This document shows positions 1-9,356 of a stretch of 37,400 nt of DNA, one piece after another (position 1 is the stretch's first letter; each line of letters opens with the position of its first letter). The notes under the pieces are model-generated. The model was not told the origin of the DNA, searched no databases, and saw nothing but the letters and a program-made list of their open reading frames with translations. The translations under genes and the position numbers were made by a program. This DNA comes from an uncultured Nitrosomonas sp. (GTDB lineage Bacteria > Pseudomonadota > Gammaproteobacteria > Burkholderiales > Nitrosomonadaceae): assembly GCA_949281375.1 (NCBI GenBank), contig CASDLT010000048.1, forward strand, positions 1-37,400, in the 5' to 3' direction.

Positions 1-6
1 CCTTTC

Positions 7-26
7 AACCGGAAATAGCCGGTTTT
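7..26 (+). terminator. weak hairpin at window start
   Basis: AACCGG and CCGGTT form a 6-bp stem around a 6-nt loop and run into four T. It could end a gene lying left of the window, or the degraded kelch gene from the other side. The T-tract is short, so the call is weak. Confidence 0.3.
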
Positions 27-120
27 GAGGGATATTTCTTGTTCGTGTGGAGAAAATTGACCAAAAAATCCCCGGTAACTTACAAATAAATCGGGGAAAT
101 ACGCTCCAAAAAAATTTACG

Positions 121-915
121 CTATTTTGCAAAGGTCTCAAACCATCCATTGATCACGTCCGCCGCGATACCGCTTCGGGGTTCTGGCAAATTGGCACGCT
201 CGCCACTGTTGAGCCTGTGGATCCTATTCGTCAACCGTCGCCATATTCCGGTGATGATCCAGTTCCGGGCGGCCACCAATAGCATAGATTCGATCATCAA
301 CAGGTACGACTGACAGATGATCCCGTGGAGTCGGCATAGATAAACCCAGCGACCAAGTGTTGATTTGTGGATCAAACACTTAGACTGCACCTGAACTGTG
401 CGCCATCATATCCACCGATTGCTTATAAGCGATCCTGATGCACCGCTAACCCGAGTGCGCCTCGAGCGGTGGGCATCGGTTCGAGCTGTCGCCACTCCAG
501 TGTTGCCAAATTGTAATTGGAACACGGTGGCCACCGCACTCCAGATAGAGGATAGTGATTTTGTAAATCCGCCAATCACTTACAGCATGCCATTCAGTGA
601 TGCAATGCCAGCATGATGCCGTCTCGGGTAGTGACTGGATAGTCGACCAGGTATCCGTATGAGTATCGTAGACTTCGATGTCACTACTAATGGCGAAATT
701 CAACGCATTCTGCAAATTGGGTTTATTAAATCCGCCCACACATACATCTTACTTCCAATGGCAGCAACACCGACTTCCGTAAGAGATGTCGGGGCCGGCG
801 CAGCGATTGCCCACGCGCCAGTTTGAGAATTTTCCGCCTAAACGGTGTGGATGAAAAAGGTTGAAGTCAGAAATATGAATATGGCTGTGGCATTGAATAA
901 TCTCGAGAACATCAT
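121..915 (-). pseudogene. decayed secreted kelch-repeat protein
   Basis: Read on the minus strand, an ATG at 915 (GGAG eight bases upstream) opens a signal-peptide-like stretch starting MMFSRLFNATAIFIFL. It is stopped by TAG directly before the expected mature N-terminus (AENSQTGAW). The next pieces are typical kelch blades spread over different frames: KMYV/GGFNKPN, with one base lost near 740; IEVYDTHTDTWSTIQSLPE; DHLSVVPVDDRIYAIGGR; and EPRSGIAADVINGW. The blades are recognisable from the GG and Y-D-x-x-x-x-x-W spacing of the kelch family. At least one nonsense and two frameshift lesions make a functional product very unlikely. The original role is unknown; secreted kelch propellers usually bind ligands or surfaces. 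The 3' limit is approximate. Confidence 0.7.
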
Positions 916-1039
916 GTCAAGAACTCCGTTTACCTAAAAAAACCAGATGAGGTGGTGATTTTCTCCTGAAGGCAATCCTTTGTTTGAATTTGATAGCGAT
1001 CTCATCATTCTTGAACAATCGAAAAAGATTGTATCCAGA

Positions 1040-1066
1040 AAACAAAAAGGCGGCTATGCGCCGCCT
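1040..1066 (-). terminator. rho-independent terminator of efp
   Basis: On the minus strand GGCGGC and GCCGCC (1049-1065) pair around GCATA and are followed by TTTTTGTTTT. It lies about 35 bases after the efp stop codon and is a clear intrinsic terminator. Confidence 0.85.
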
Positions 1067-1097
1067 GGGTAAAGCCTATAAGGATGCTTGCTATGCA

Positions 1098-1661
1098 TCA
1101 AACACGCTTTCTGAATTCATTGGTATGCGGATCAATATCAATTTTGTCGCCAATTTCCACAAAGGCGGGAACTTGAATCTCAAAACCTGATCCCACCAAC
1201 CGCGCCGGCTTCATGATTTTGCCCGTGGTGTCGCCTCTGACAGCAGGTTCGGTATATTCCACTTCGCGGACAATCGAATTAGGTAATTCCACGGAAATTG
1301 CCTTGCCTTCATAAAAAGTAACCTGACAGACATCTTCCATACCATCGATGAGGTAATTGAGCACATCTTGCATGTTGTCAGCTTCAACTTCAATCTGATT
1401 GAAATCGGCATCCATGAATACATACAAAGGATCCGCAAAATAACTGTAAGTGCATTCTTTTTTGTCAAGCACGACCAGATCGAATTTTTCATCCGCTTTG
1501 TAAACCGTTTCCGTCGTGGTGCTGGAAAACAAATTCTTCAGCTTCATCTTGACCACCGAGGCATTACGGCCCGATTTGGTAAATTCCGACCGTTGTATGA
1601 CCATAGGATCATTGCCAATCATCACGACATTACCTGAGCGTAGTTCCATTGCGGTTTTCAT
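1098..1661 (-). CDS. efp: elongation factor P (arginine type)
   Basis: EF-P binds between the P and E sites of the ribosome and rescues stalling at polyproline stretches. The 187-residue product has the full family length, with a KOW-like N-terminal domain (about 1-65) and two OB folds. The tip of domain I reads SGRNAS, with arginine at residue 32. This is the position that is rhamnosylated by EarP in Neisseria and Pseudomonas, instead of the lysine modified by EpmA/B in Escherichia coli. The earP gene starts its coding run just upstream in the same direction (78-bp gap), so the factor and its modifier are probably co-transcribed. The start MKTAMELR fits betaproteobacterial EF-P. A strong terminator follows the gene. 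Confidence 0.96.
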   Translation of the reverse strand: MKTAMELRSGNVVMIGNDPMVIQRSEFTKSGRNASVVKMKLKNLFSSTTTETVYKADEKFDLVVLDKKECTYSYFADPLYVFMDADFNQIEVEADNMQDVLNYLIDGMEDVCQVTFYEGKAISVELPNSIVREVEYTEPAVRGDTTGKIMKPARLVGSGFEIQVPAFVEIGDKIDIDPHTNEFRKRV

Positions 1662-1738
1662 AGTGTAGTTCTATTCCAATAAATAATTAACAAGATGAAG
1701 CATTGAAACGCGTCAATGCCCAATTTCCAAACGGCGAA

Positions 1739-2878
1739 TTATAGCCGATTTTCGACAAACTGCACTAGATTGGATGTCAAATCGCTCTGTTTCAGCAGTT
1801 GATCAACCCATTCGTTATTGTGCTGTATCAAAGACTTTTGCAACGCCAGGAAGTTCATCCAAATGATGGGATTGAGATCAATTTTGCCGTTCCAGCTAGT
1901 CCATAAGGTTTGTACCATCGCGGCCATTTCTGTTTCCATCCCTGCGGTGTAATGCAACAGAAATGCATCCAGTTTATGCCAGTGCGCGCCTTCCGTTTGT
2001 GGATAAATCGTCCAAACAAACGGCTTGGCAGCCCATTGCGCCCGAACGAAGGAATCTTCACCTCGTACGATATTGATATCACAACTCCATAACAATCGGT
2101 CATACTCGGCTTGCTCAAGCCAGGGAAAAATCTGCACCGTCAGATGACCCTGTCTCAGCAGTTTTTTTTGATGACAGACCCTCTCCCCAAGAAAGGTCGA
2201 GATCCGAAGAGCGACGTTACCTTCAGGGACAAACAACGATACAGGCACTGTCGATTCACAAAGGATCTGCACCAGTTTCTCTACAGGTGCAGTCTCATAG
2301 CAGAAGAGTGAAACTCGAATTTCTGCGGATGTTCTTTCAGGAAGGCCATGGCGCCGCAGAAATTCATGTTCAGATTCTGCATCAAAAGATCTTCTGTGCG
2401 AAATCAGATGACGTTCTCGCAGCAATCCTCCTGTTCCCGGCAGAAAACTGGGAAAGAAAAATGTTTTGGTCAGCGGCAGAACAGGATGCGGTGAAGATAA
2501 TCCGTGATAGTGCGGCACCCAGGATTCCGCACTGAGATACTCGAGATTGATCCACACATACGGCGTTCTTTTTAAGGCCAGCCTCTGCACATAGTACTCG
2601 GACATTTCACAGCCAAACGCTTCAATCACAACATCGGCCGGCTCGATATCTTCAATCGCAGATGGCTGCCAGAGGCAGATGTCCACATCATGCAGCCGCT
2701 GACGATGGGACTGTGGATCGATATCATGGGCAATAGGTGCAAAGCTGGCTAAATCATCCACCCATAATCGCACCGATTGGTGATGTTCAACCGCGAGCTG
2801 TCTGGCCAGACGCCAGCAAACCCCGATATCGCCAAAATTATCGATGACGATGCAGAAAATATCCCAGGATCGTCGCAT
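1739..2878 (-). CDS. earP: EF-P arginine rhamnosyltransferase EarP
   Basis: EarP transfers rhamnose from dTDP-rhamnose to Arg32 of EF-P. The 379-residue product has the normal length of the family (formerly DUF2331), a GT-B inverting glycosyltransferase. The N-terminal motif DNFGDIGVCWRLARQL carries Asp13 and Asp17. The nucleotide-sugar site motif RGEDSFVRAQWA carries Glu274 near the expected catalytic position 273. The conserved FVWTIYPQTEGAHW segment follows. It sits between rimO and efp on the minus strand, so all three genes act on the ribosome. The rhamnose donor genes (rmlABCD) are not in this window. Confidence 0.95.
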   Translation of the reverse strand: MRRSWDIFCIVIDNFGDIGVCWRLARQLAVEHHQSVRLWVDDLASFAPIAHDIDPQSHRQRLHDVDICLWQPSAIEDIEPADVVIEAFGCEMSEYYVQRLALKRTPYVWINLEYLSAESWVPHYHGLSSPHPVLPLTKTFFFPSFLPGTGGLLRERHLISHRRSFDAESEHEFLRRHGLPERTSAEIRVSLFCYETAPVEKLVQILCESTVPVSLFVPEGNVALRISTFLGERVCHQKKLLRQGHLTVQIFPWLEQAEYDRLLWSCDINIVRGEDSFVRAQWAAKPFVWTIYPQTEGAHWHKLDAFLLHYTAGMETEMAAMVQTLWTSWNGKIDLNPIIWMNFLALQKSLIQHNNEWVDQLLKQSDLTSNLVQFVENRL

Positions 2879-2903
2879 TGCCGATCAATGATCAGTCTTT
2901 TGC

Positions 2904-4241
2904 TTATTGTTTGATCACGGTAGCGAACAGATCATGCGCATCCGAAGCCTTGATCTCCACTTCGATCAAATCTCCGGGCAAGCCATCGGTTATGTGCTCA
3001 ACGTAAACCAATCCATCGATCTCAGGCGCATCAGCGCTGCTTCGCGCGATAACTCCCTGTTCTGTCACCGCATCGATCATTACGGTCATTCGCTGCCCAA
3101 TTTTGGACGCGAGTCGTTGTCGGCTGATGTCTTCCTGCAATTGCATGAAGCGCGCCCGCCGCTCTTCTTTTAACGGCTCGGGAACAGGATCAGGCAACTG
3201 ATTGGCTGCGGCGCCTGCAACGGGAGAATAAGCAAAACATCCTACCCGGTCCAATTGAGCTTCCTGCAGGAAATCCAATAACTCTTCAAACTCCGCTTCG
3301 GTCTCACCCGGAAAACCGACAATGAATGTGCTGCGAATGGTGATGTCAGGGCAAATCTGGCGCCATCGCCGAATCCGCGCCAGATTATTTTCTGCGCTTG
3401 CTGGTCGTTTCATCGCTTTTAGTACGCGCGCATTGGCGTGCTGAAACGGCACATCGAGATACGGTAAAATTTTTCCTTCCGCCATTAAGGGAATCACTTC
3501 ATCCACATGCGGGTAAGGATAAACATAATGCAAGCGCACCCAGACGCCGAACGAACCCAGCGCCTGAGCAAGTTCAGTCAAGCGGGTCTTAATGGGTCTG
3601 CCCTGCCAGAAACCTGTACGATATTTCACGTCGACCCCATACGCGCTGGTATCTTGGGAAATAATCAGCAGTTCCTTGACACCGGCATCAACCAAATGTT
3701 CTGCCTCTTGCAGAACCTGATGAATCGGACGACTCACTAAATCACCCCGCATCGAAGGAATAATGCAGAATGTACAGCGATGATTGCATCCTTCGGAAAT
3801 TTTGACGTATGCGTAATGCTTGGGTGTCAAACGTATTCCCTGCGGCGGTATCAAACTGGTAAACGGATCATGCGGTTGGGGCAAATGTGCATGAATCGCA
3901 GACATCACCTCGGGCAGCGCATGCGGCCCGGTCACTGCCAATACCTGCGGATGTGCTTTTTTAACCACTTCGCCATTTTCTCTGGCGCCAAGGCAGCCCG
4001 TCACAATGACTTTGCCATTTTCGGCCAGCGCTTCACCGATGGCGTCCAGCGATTCCTCGACGGCGCTATCGATGAATCCACATGTATTTACGACTACCAG
4101 ATCAGCGTCTTCATACGACGGAGATATCTGATAACCTTCGGCGCGCAATTGGGTCAGGATATGTTCGGAATCGACCAGCGCTTTCGGACAACCCAGGGAA
4201 ATGAAACCAACTTTTTGAACAGAATTCTTAAATGAGGACAT
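2904..4241 (-). CDS. rimO: ribosomal protein S12 methylthiotransferase RimO
   Basis: RimO is a radical-SAM enzyme that methylthiolates an aspartate of ribosomal protein S12. The 445-residue product shows the three domains in order. The MTTase domain has cysteines in [12 protein letters not shown] (Cys18), VVNTCGFID and VTGCLGAR, which bind the auxiliary 4Fe-4S cluster. The radical-SAM core has CNHRCTFC near residue 155. A TRAM domain occupies the last 65 residues. CPKALVDSE and the short spacing distinguish RimO from MiaB. The gene lies 25 bp upstream of earP in the same direction. No strong Shine-Dalgarno sequence is seen before the ATG. Confidence 0.96.
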   Translation of the reverse strand: MSSFKNSVQKVGFISLGCPKALVDSEHILTQLRAEGYQISPSYEDADLVVVNTCGFIDSAVEESLDAIGEALAENGKVIVTGCLGARENGEVVKKAHPQVLAVTGPHALPEVMSAIHAHLPQPHDPFTSLIPPQGIRLTPKHYAYVKISEGCNHRCTFCIIPSMRGDLVSRPIHQVLQEAEHLVDAGVKELLIISQDTSAYGVDVKYRTGFWQGRPIKTRLTELAQALGSFGVWVRLHYVYPYPHVDEVIPLMAEGKILPYLDVPFQHANARVLKAMKRPASAENNLARIRRWRQICPDITIRSTFIVGFPGETEAEFEELLDFLQEAQLDRVGCFAYSPVAGAAANQLPDPVPEPLKEERRARFMQLQEDISRQRLASKIGQRMTVMIDAVTEQGVIARSSADAPEIDGLVYVEHITDGLPGDLIEVEIKASDAHDLFATVIKQ

Positions 4242-4389
4242 GATACAAAGGCTAAAACAAGTAGATGATACATGACGAAGACAACTGAATCACAACTGAA
4301 TCTTAAATTCCTACAAGTTTGATGCTAACGTTATAATCACCGTGAAGAAAAGCAGCCGCCGGGGATACAAAATAACCGATTTCTACGCT

Positions 4390-4614
4390 TTAATCGGTAC
4401 CTACAAACCGCGCAGCATCGATAATGGACCAAAGATGAAAAATGCCGCCAATGACCGCCGGAATGATCAATACCGCAAAGAAATAGCCGATTCCGGCAAT
4501 TGAAAAAAATAAAAACGCAGACAAAATTCGTCCTTGAACTAACTGTCCCAGACCGGGAATAAAGAAACTACATACCGCTGCAAGTACATTGCCGCCAGAT
4601 CCTTGTCCTGTCAT
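4390..4614 (-). CDS. small two-helix membrane protein (TM2-like)
   Basis: This 74-residue protein has the pattern FFIPGLGQLVQGRILSAF followed by two hydrophobic helices (about 10-45 and 45-62), with an acidic end. The PGLGQ-x-x-x-G motif is typical of small TM2-domain and related inner-membrane proteins whose function is unknown. Many such proteins are annotated only as hypothetical membrane proteins. It is a stand-alone gene on the minus strand, 35 bp after the upstream membrane protein, and may share its transcript. Confidence 0.7.
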   Translation of the reverse strand: MTGQGSGGNVLAAVCSFFIPGLGQLVQGRILSAFLFFSIAGIGYFFAVLIIPAVIGGIFHLWSIIDAARFVGTD

Positions 4615-4649
4615 TACATTCTCACATTGATATATGTAAATAAATATTT

Positions 4650-5342
4650 TTATTTGGCGATTGTATCGTCATTCGTCCAAACTCGCTCTAATTCTATACC
4701 TATCATATCACCCGCCATTCTTTTTTCGCGGACTTCATTCATATTTCCCATTTTATTCAGCCACAATGAGGCATCGTGAATCAGTACATTTAATTGATTG
4801 ATTTCCTCGGGTGACAACGTCTTGTGCTTATCGATTCGCCCTTTGAAATATTGCAGGTTATTCAAAAAGTTTCCCATGACATCCTGTACTGTTCTCATGG
4901 TGGCTTTCAGTATTTTCAGTTTCTCCTGCTGTATCTCCAATTCTTTGAGGGATTGTAAATATTTTATCCGCTCAAGATGCAATTCTTCCGTTTTTGCTTT
5001 CTGTGTCAGTGCCAAGAGTGCAGTAATCCAAATTGCAAAAATGGATAATCCACGATTCGCAATCACTTGATAGGTGGGCGCATAACTCGGCGGTGATCCT
5101 AAATATCCTATGCCAACGAACAAAGTGCAGACCACCGCAACAATCAAAGTAAAGTATTTCTCCGGCGATTTTAACGACATCAGTACCACAACGATATAGG
5201 GTACACCGCTGGCAACACCGAGAGGAGTAATGAAATCCACCGCGAGAATCATGATCGATAACAGACTGCATATCAGATAAACACGACGATCTATGTTCGG
5301 TTGATCATTCACTTTTCCCCCGTAATGGTTGAATTCTGTCAT
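4650..5342 (-). CDS. membrane protein with histidine-kinase-like dimerisation helices, no ATPase domain
   Basis: The 230-residue product has four predicted membrane helices (about 22-45, 47-58, 63-82, 98-113), as in the integral-membrane sensor domains of histidine kinases. A coiled coil (about 115-150) follows. Next comes a helical hairpin with the pattern RTVQDVMGNFLNNLQYFK, which resembles a DHp region but has no His in the usual H-box context. The protein stops before any N, G1 or G2 box. It therefore cannot phosphorylate by itself; it may be a sensor that dimerises with a partner, or a relic. No partner gene is adjacent. It probably shares a transcript with the small membrane protein that follows. 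Confidence 0.6.
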   Translation of the reverse strand: MTEFNHYGGKVNDQPNIDRRVYLICSLLSIMILAVDFITPLGVASGVPYIVVVLMSLKSPEKYFTLIVAVVCTLFVGIGYLGSPPSYAPTYQVIANRGLSIFAIWITALLALTQKAKTEELHLERIKYLQSLKELEIQQEKLKILKATMRTVQDVMGNFLNNLQYFKGRIDKHKTLSPEEINQLNVLIHDASLWLNKMGNMNEVREKRMAGDMIGIELERVWTNDDTIAK

Positions 5343-5417
5343 AAAATAATCATTGAAATGTAAGGGTAATCTGACATAGAGTATTCACCATGAATGTGAT
5401 CTTTATCACATACTCAT

Positions 5418-6332
5418 TTATTTTTTGGATTCGTGCAGCAACTTTTCAGCTTCTGTCAATAAAAATTCCCTGAAAGCATGAGCCACGCCGGATAAACGTT
5501 TATTTTTTCGATTCACCACATGCCAGTAACGGATGATCGGAAAACCTTGGACATCCAACACCTTCAATCGATTGGTTTCAAGTTCCAGTTCTGCAGTGTG
5601 CCGGGACATGATACCCAATCCCATGCCAGCCTGTACTGCCTGTTTGATGGCCTCGGTGGTATCCGTTTCCATTCCTTTTTTGATTTTGATGTGATGTTGC
5701 GCAAAAAATCGTTCCATAGCCCCTCGCGTTCCGGAACCGGATTCACGCACCAGAAAAATTTCTTTTTCCAACCGTTTGACAGGAATATTCTGCTCCTTGC
5801 ACAGCGCATGATCGGGCGGGGCAATGACCACCAATGGGTTTTCCATGAATGACTCGCTATCGATATCCGAGTCTTCCGGTGGTTGTCCCATGATGGCAAG
5901 GTCAATCAAATTGTCAGATAACTGCTTCAAGACAGTTTCGCGATTCGAAACATTCAGACTTACAGTCACCCCGCGGTATCGTTGACAAAATTTGGCCAAT
6001 AAATGCGGCGCGAAATAATTTGCTGTAGTCACGACTGAAATGTTTAATTTGCCACGTTCCATTCCCTTCAGCTCATCCAGAGCCACTTCCATATCTGCTA
6101 ACTGCTGAGAGATGGCACGGCTGTATTGATACAGCTCGCGCCCCGCTTCGGTCAGATAAATTCGTTTACCAAGTTGTTCAAATAGCGGTAAACTGATATT
6201 GTCTTCCAATTGCTTGATTTGCATTGAAACAGCAGGTTGAGTCAGATGCAGTTCATCCGCGGCACGAGAATAGCTTAAGTGTCGCGCTACCGATTCAAAT
6301 ACTTTTAATTGTCGTAATGTAAGATGCAACAT
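5418..6332 (-). CDS. cbbR: LysR-type regulator CbbR of the RuBisCO operon
   Basis: The protein has 304 residues: an N-terminal winged helix-turn-helix (about 3-62, with TQPAVSMQIKQLE) and a periplasmic-binding-protein-like effector domain. The region LTLRQLKVFESVARHLSYSRAADELHLTQ is typical of CbbR. The gene is divergent from cbbL with a 196-bp shared regulatory region, the standard arrangement for activators of the Calvin cycle operon. CbbR activates cbbLS transcription in response to metabolites such as RuBP or NADPH in studied species; which ligand acts here cannot be seen. Confidence 0.93.
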   Translation of the reverse strand: MLHLTLRQLKVFESVARHLSYSRAADELHLTQPAVSMQIKQLEDNISLPLFEQLGKRIYLTEAGRELYQYSRAISQQLADMEVALDELKGMERGKLNISVVTTANYFAPHLLAKFCQRYRGVTVSLNVSNRETVLKQLSDNLIDLAIMGQPPEDSDIDSESFMENPLVVIAPPDHALCKEQNIPVKRLEKEIFLVRESGSGTRGAMERFFAQHHIKIKKGMETDTTEAIKQAVQAGMGLGIMSRHTAELELETNRLKVLDVQGFPIIRYWHVVNRKNKRLSGVAHAFREFLLTEAEKLLHESKK

Positions 6333-6364
6333 GGTTTTTCAAAGAAATTTTCATAACCAGAACC

Positions 6365-6406
6365 TTATCATAAATATCAGAATTACTGATTTGTTCTTAT
6401 AGATAA
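6365..6406. promoter_or_regulatory. probable CbbR operator between cbbR and cbbL
   Basis: The shared intergenic region holds the dyad ATCAG-N5-CTGAT (6376-6390), which contains the LysR signature T-N11-A. A second outer pair, TTATC (6365) and GATAA (6402), surrounds it. It lies directly upstream of, and touches, the -35 box of the cbbL promoter, where an activator of this family usually binds. Assigning it to CbbR is an inference from position and symmetry. Confidence 0.65.
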
Positions 6407-6419
6407 TTAGCGCTATAGT
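6391..6419 (+). promoter_or_regulatory. candidate sigma-70 promoter of cbbL
   Basis: TTGTTC (6391-6396), a 17-bp spacer and TATAGT (6414-6419) match a housekeeping promoter with a weak -35 box, as expected for an activator-dependent promoter. It would give a leader of about 100 bases before cbbL. Confidence 0.55.
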
Positions 6420-6528
6420 GCGTTCCATGCTGTAAGTTGTGATTGTTTGATGTTTGTAATGCAATGTCCCCTCTTTTCGGTCTGATCAGTTAGCTGGAGT
6501 TGAGTGGAATCTAATAGGAGAAAATATC

Positions 6529-7950
6529 ATGGCAGTAAAAACATATAACGCAGGTGTCAAAGAATACCGGCAAACCTACTGGACACCCGAATACACACCG
6601 TTGGATACCGACCTTCTGGCATGTTTCAAGATTACGCCGCAACCCGGTGTACCGCGTGAAGAAGTAGCCGCTGCCGTGGCTGCAGAGTCTTCCACAGGTA
6701 CCTGGACTACAGTATGGACTGATCTGTTGACCGATCTGGATTACTACAAAGGGCGTGCTTATAAGATTGAAGACGTACCGGGCGATGACACCTGCTTCTA
6801 TGCTTTCGTGGCTTATCCGATCGATCTGTTTGAAGAAGGCTCCGTAGTCAACGTATTGACTTCGCTGGTTGGTAACGTGTTTGGCTTTAAAGCATTACGC
6901 GCACTGCGCTTGGAGGATGTTCGTTTCCCGATTGCCTACGTCAAAACCTGTGGCGGACCTCCTGCCGGTATTCAGGTGGAACGGGATCGTTTGAACAAAT
7001 ATGGCCGCGCGCTGTTAGGTTGTACCATTAAACCTAAACTCGGTCTGTCCGCAAAGAATTATGGACGTGCCGTGTATGAATGTCTACGCGGCGGTCTGGA
7101 TCTGACCAAAGACGACGAGAATGTTAACAGCCAGCCGTTCATGCGTTGGCACGATCGCTTCCAGTTCGTTATGGAAGCCGTGCACAAAGCGGAACGAGAA
7201 ACAGGTGAACGTAAAGGCCATTACCTGAACGTGACAGCACCTACACCTGAAGAAATGTACAAACGTGCAGAGTTCGCCAAAGAATTGGGCGCACCGATCA
7301 TTATGCATGACTATTTGACTGGTGGTTTAACAGCCAATACGGGACTTGCCAACTGGTGCCGCAACAACGGAATGTTGTTGCACATACATCGCGCGATGCA
7401 TGCGGTTCTCGATCGCAATCCGCACCATGGTATCCATTTCCGCGTGTTAACCAAAGTGCTGCGTTTATCGGGTGGCGATCACCTGCATTCCGGCACCGTG
7501 GTCGGCAAACTGGAAGGTGACCGCGCGGCAACTCTCGGCTGGATCGATACCATGCGCGATAAGTTCATCAAAGAAGACCGCAGCCGCGGCCTGTTCTTCG
7601 ATCAGGACTGGGGTTCCATGCCAGGTGTATTTCCGGTTGCTTCGGGTGGTATTCACGTGTGGCATATGCCAGCACTCGTTGCTATTTTCGGTGATGATGC
7701 CTGCTTGCAATTTGGTGGTGGTACCTTAGGTCACCCATGGGGTAATGCTGCGGGTGCTGCTGCTAACCGCGTGGCATTGGAAGCCTGCGTGGAAGCACGT
7801 AACCAAGGTATTGAAATCGAGAAGGAAGGCAAAGCGATACTAACCAAAGCTGCAAAGAGCAGCCCCGAACTAAAAATCGCCATGGAAACATGGAAAGAAA
7901 TTAAGTTCGAGTTTGATACGGTTGACAAGCTCGACGTAGCCCACAAGTAA
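6529..7950 (+). CDS. cbbL: RuBisCO large subunit, form IA
   Basis: CbbL carboxylates ribulose-1,5-bisphosphate to two 3-phosphoglycerates, the carbon-fixing step of the Calvin cycle. The 473-residue length is normal for form I. The active-site segments are intact: CTIKPKLG (catalytic lysine 168), [11 protein letters not shown] with the carbamylated lysine 194 and Mg-binding Asp196/Glu197, HRAMHAV, and the loop-6 segment [11 protein letters not shown]. The start is fixed by TAGGAG eight bases before the ATG. Together with CbbS it forms the L8S8 enzyme. The green-type sequence with cbbQO and without carboxysome genes points to a free cytosolic form IA enzyme, as in Nitrosomonas. Confidence 0.99.
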   Translation: MAVKTYNAGVKEYRQTYWTPEYTPLDTDLLACFKITPQPGVPREEVAAAVAAESSTGTWTTVWTDLLTDLDYYKGRAYKIEDVPGDDTCFYAFVAYPIDLFEEGSVVNVLTSLVGNVFGFKALRALRLEDVRFPIAYVKTCGGPPAGIQVERDRLNKYGRALLGCTIKPKLGLSAKNYGRAVYECLRGGLDLTKDDENVNSQPFMRWHDRFQFVMEAVHKAERETGERKGHYLNVTAPTPEEMYKRAEFAKELGAPIIMHDYLTGGLTANTGLANWCRNNGMLLHIHRAMHAVLDRNPHHGIHFRVLTKVLRLSGGDHLHSGTVVGKLEGDRAATLGWIDTMRDKFIKEDRSRGLFFDQDWGSMPGVFPVASGGIHVWHMPALVAIFGDDACLQFGGGTLGHPWGNAAGAAANRVALEACVEARNQGIEIEKEGKAILTKAAKSSPELKIAMETWKEIKFEFDTVDKLDVAHK

Positions 7951-7963
7951 GCAATATATGACT

Positions 7964-8005
7964 AAAGAAGAAGAGCCGATGATTAACACTGCTTTTCTTC
8001 TTCAT
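7964..8005 (+). other. cbbL-cbbS intercistronic hairpin
   Basis: A purine run AAGAAGAAGAG and a pyrimidine run CTTTTCTTCTT can pair over about eleven bases with one mismatch, in the 79-bp gap between cbbL and cbbS. There is no terminator T-tract. It could stabilise the transcript or set subunit ratio; this is speculative. Confidence 0.35.
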
Positions 8006-8029
8006 CTCTCTAAGCATGAGGAATAAATA

Positions 8030-8386
8030 ATGAGTGAAGTAATCGATTACAAATCACGTGTCAGTGATCCAGCGAGCCGTAAGTTTGAGACATTCTCCTA
8101 CCTGCCAGCGATGGCTGACCAAGATATTAAGAAGCAAGTAGAATATTTAATCAGCAAAGGCTGGAATCCAGCTATCGAACACACAGAACCGGAATATGTC
8201 ATGGATTCCTACTGGTATATGTGGAAACTACCCATGTTTGGCGAAACCGATGTAGAGCGGATCCTGACAGAAGCTGCTGCATGTCATAAAGCTAATCCGA
8301 ATAATCATGTTCGGTTGATTGGTTACAATAATTTTAACCAATCGCAAGGTACAGCCATGGTGATATACCGCGGCAAGACCGTATAA
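8030..8386 (+). CDS. cbbS: RuBisCO small subunit, form IA
   Basis: This 118-residue product caps the L8 core of form I RuBisCO. The family signature is visible in the N-terminal region ETFSYLPAM, the segment [19 protein letters not shown], and [11 protein letters not shown]. The C-terminal part ([20 protein letters not shown]) is also typical. AGGAATAAATA precedes the ATG as the ribosome binding site. The gene lies 79 bp after cbbL and is followed by a strong terminator, so most transcripts should carry cbbLS only. Confidence 0.98.
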   Translation: MSEVIDYKSRVSDPASRKFETFSYLPAMADQDIKKQVEYLISKGWNPAIEHTEPEYVMDSYWYMWKLPMFGETDVERILTEAAACHKANPNNHVRLIGYNNFNQSQGTAMVIYRGKTV

Positions 8387-8410
8387 GTCATAACGGGTTT
8401 CGAACCCTGA

Positions 8411-8449
8411 AACCCCCATATCCCTGTAACAGGGCGGGGGTTTTTTTTT
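8411..8449 (+). terminator. strong terminator between cbbS and cbbQ
   Basis: CCCCC/GGGGG enclosing CCCTG-TAA-CAGGG (8413-8440) is followed by nine T. This is a classical intrinsic terminator. Because cbbQO continue in the same direction with no obvious separate promoter, partial read-through would keep the activase subunits far less abundant than RuBisCO. Confidence 0.92.
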
Positions 8450-8502
8450 GACCCAAATTTAGACCCTGCATGTTTCTTGGATAATTATTACAGGAGCTCA
8501 TC

Positions 8503-9309
8503 ATGAGCGATATCATCGAACAATATCGTGTCACCAAAGAACCTTATTACCATCCGGTAGCCGATGAGGTGCAATTATACGAAGCGGCCTACTCGGTTCG
8601 CATGCCCATGATGCTGAAAGGCCCAACCGGCTGTGGCAAGACCCGTTTTGTCGAGTACATGGCATGGAAACTGAAAAAACCCCTCATTACCGTAGCCTGT
8701 AACGAAGACATGACTGCATCCGATCTGGTTGGGCGTTTTTTGCTGGACGCCAGCGGCACACGCTGGCAGGACGGACCGCTGGCTGTGGCTGCGCGCTATG
8801 GAGCGATCTGCTATCTGGATGAAGTGGTTGAAGCACGTCAAGACACCACCGTCGTGATCCATCCCCTCACCGACAACCGCCGTGTGCTGCCATTGGAAAA
8901 AAAAGGCGAATTAATTCAAGCGCACAAGGATTTCCAGATCGTCATTTCGTACAACCCGGGCTATCAGAGTCTGATGAAAGATCTGAAACAATCAACCAAA
9001 CAACGTTTTGGCGCGCTGGATTTCAACTATCCGAACCATGACGTCGAAAGCGAAATCGTCGCGCACGAATCTGGTGTTTCGACTGAAGTTGCTGAAAAAC
9101 TGGTATCGATTGCCGAGCGTGCGCGTAACCTGAAAGGTCATGGTCTGGATGAGGGCATTTCCACCCGAATGCTGATTTATGCCGGCAGTCTGATCGCCAA
9201 GAATGTCGATGCTCACGCTGCTTGCCGTGTGGCGCTGGTACGCCCGATCACCGACGATCCGGACATGCGCGATGCATTGGACGCAGCGGTCAGCACGTTC
9301 TTCAATTAA
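8503..9309 (+). CDS. cbbQ: RuBisCO activase AAA+ subunit CbbQ
   Basis: CbbQ is a MoxR-type AAA+ ATPase that forms a hexamer. With one CbbO it remodels inhibited form I RuBisCO to release bound sugar phosphates. The 268 residues show Walker A GPTGCGKT (40-47), Walker B with Asp106-Glu107 in [12 protein letters not shown], sensor 1 asparagine in VISYNPGYQ, and a C-terminal CbbQ domain. CAGGAG precedes the ATG. It follows the cbbLS terminator by about 50 bp and precedes cbbO by 47 bp, an order seen in cbbLSQO operons of chemolithoautotrophs. Confidence 0.96.
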   Translation: MSDIIEQYRVTKEPYYHPVADEVQLYEAAYSVRMPMMLKGPTGCGKTRFVEYMAWKLKKPLITVACNEDMTASDLVGRFLLDASGTRWQDGPLAVAARYGAICYLDEVVEARQDTTVVIHPLTDNRRVLPLEKKGELIQAHKDFQIVISYNPGYQSLMKDLKQSTKQRFGALDFNYPNHDVESEIVAHESGVSTEVAEKLVSIAERARNLKGHGLDEGISTRMLIYAGSLIAKNVDAHAACRVALVRPITDDPDMRDALDAAVSTFFN

Positions 9310-9356
9310 TCTGGAATTCATAATCGATTTATTTCAATTCATTAACAGGTGCTGCC

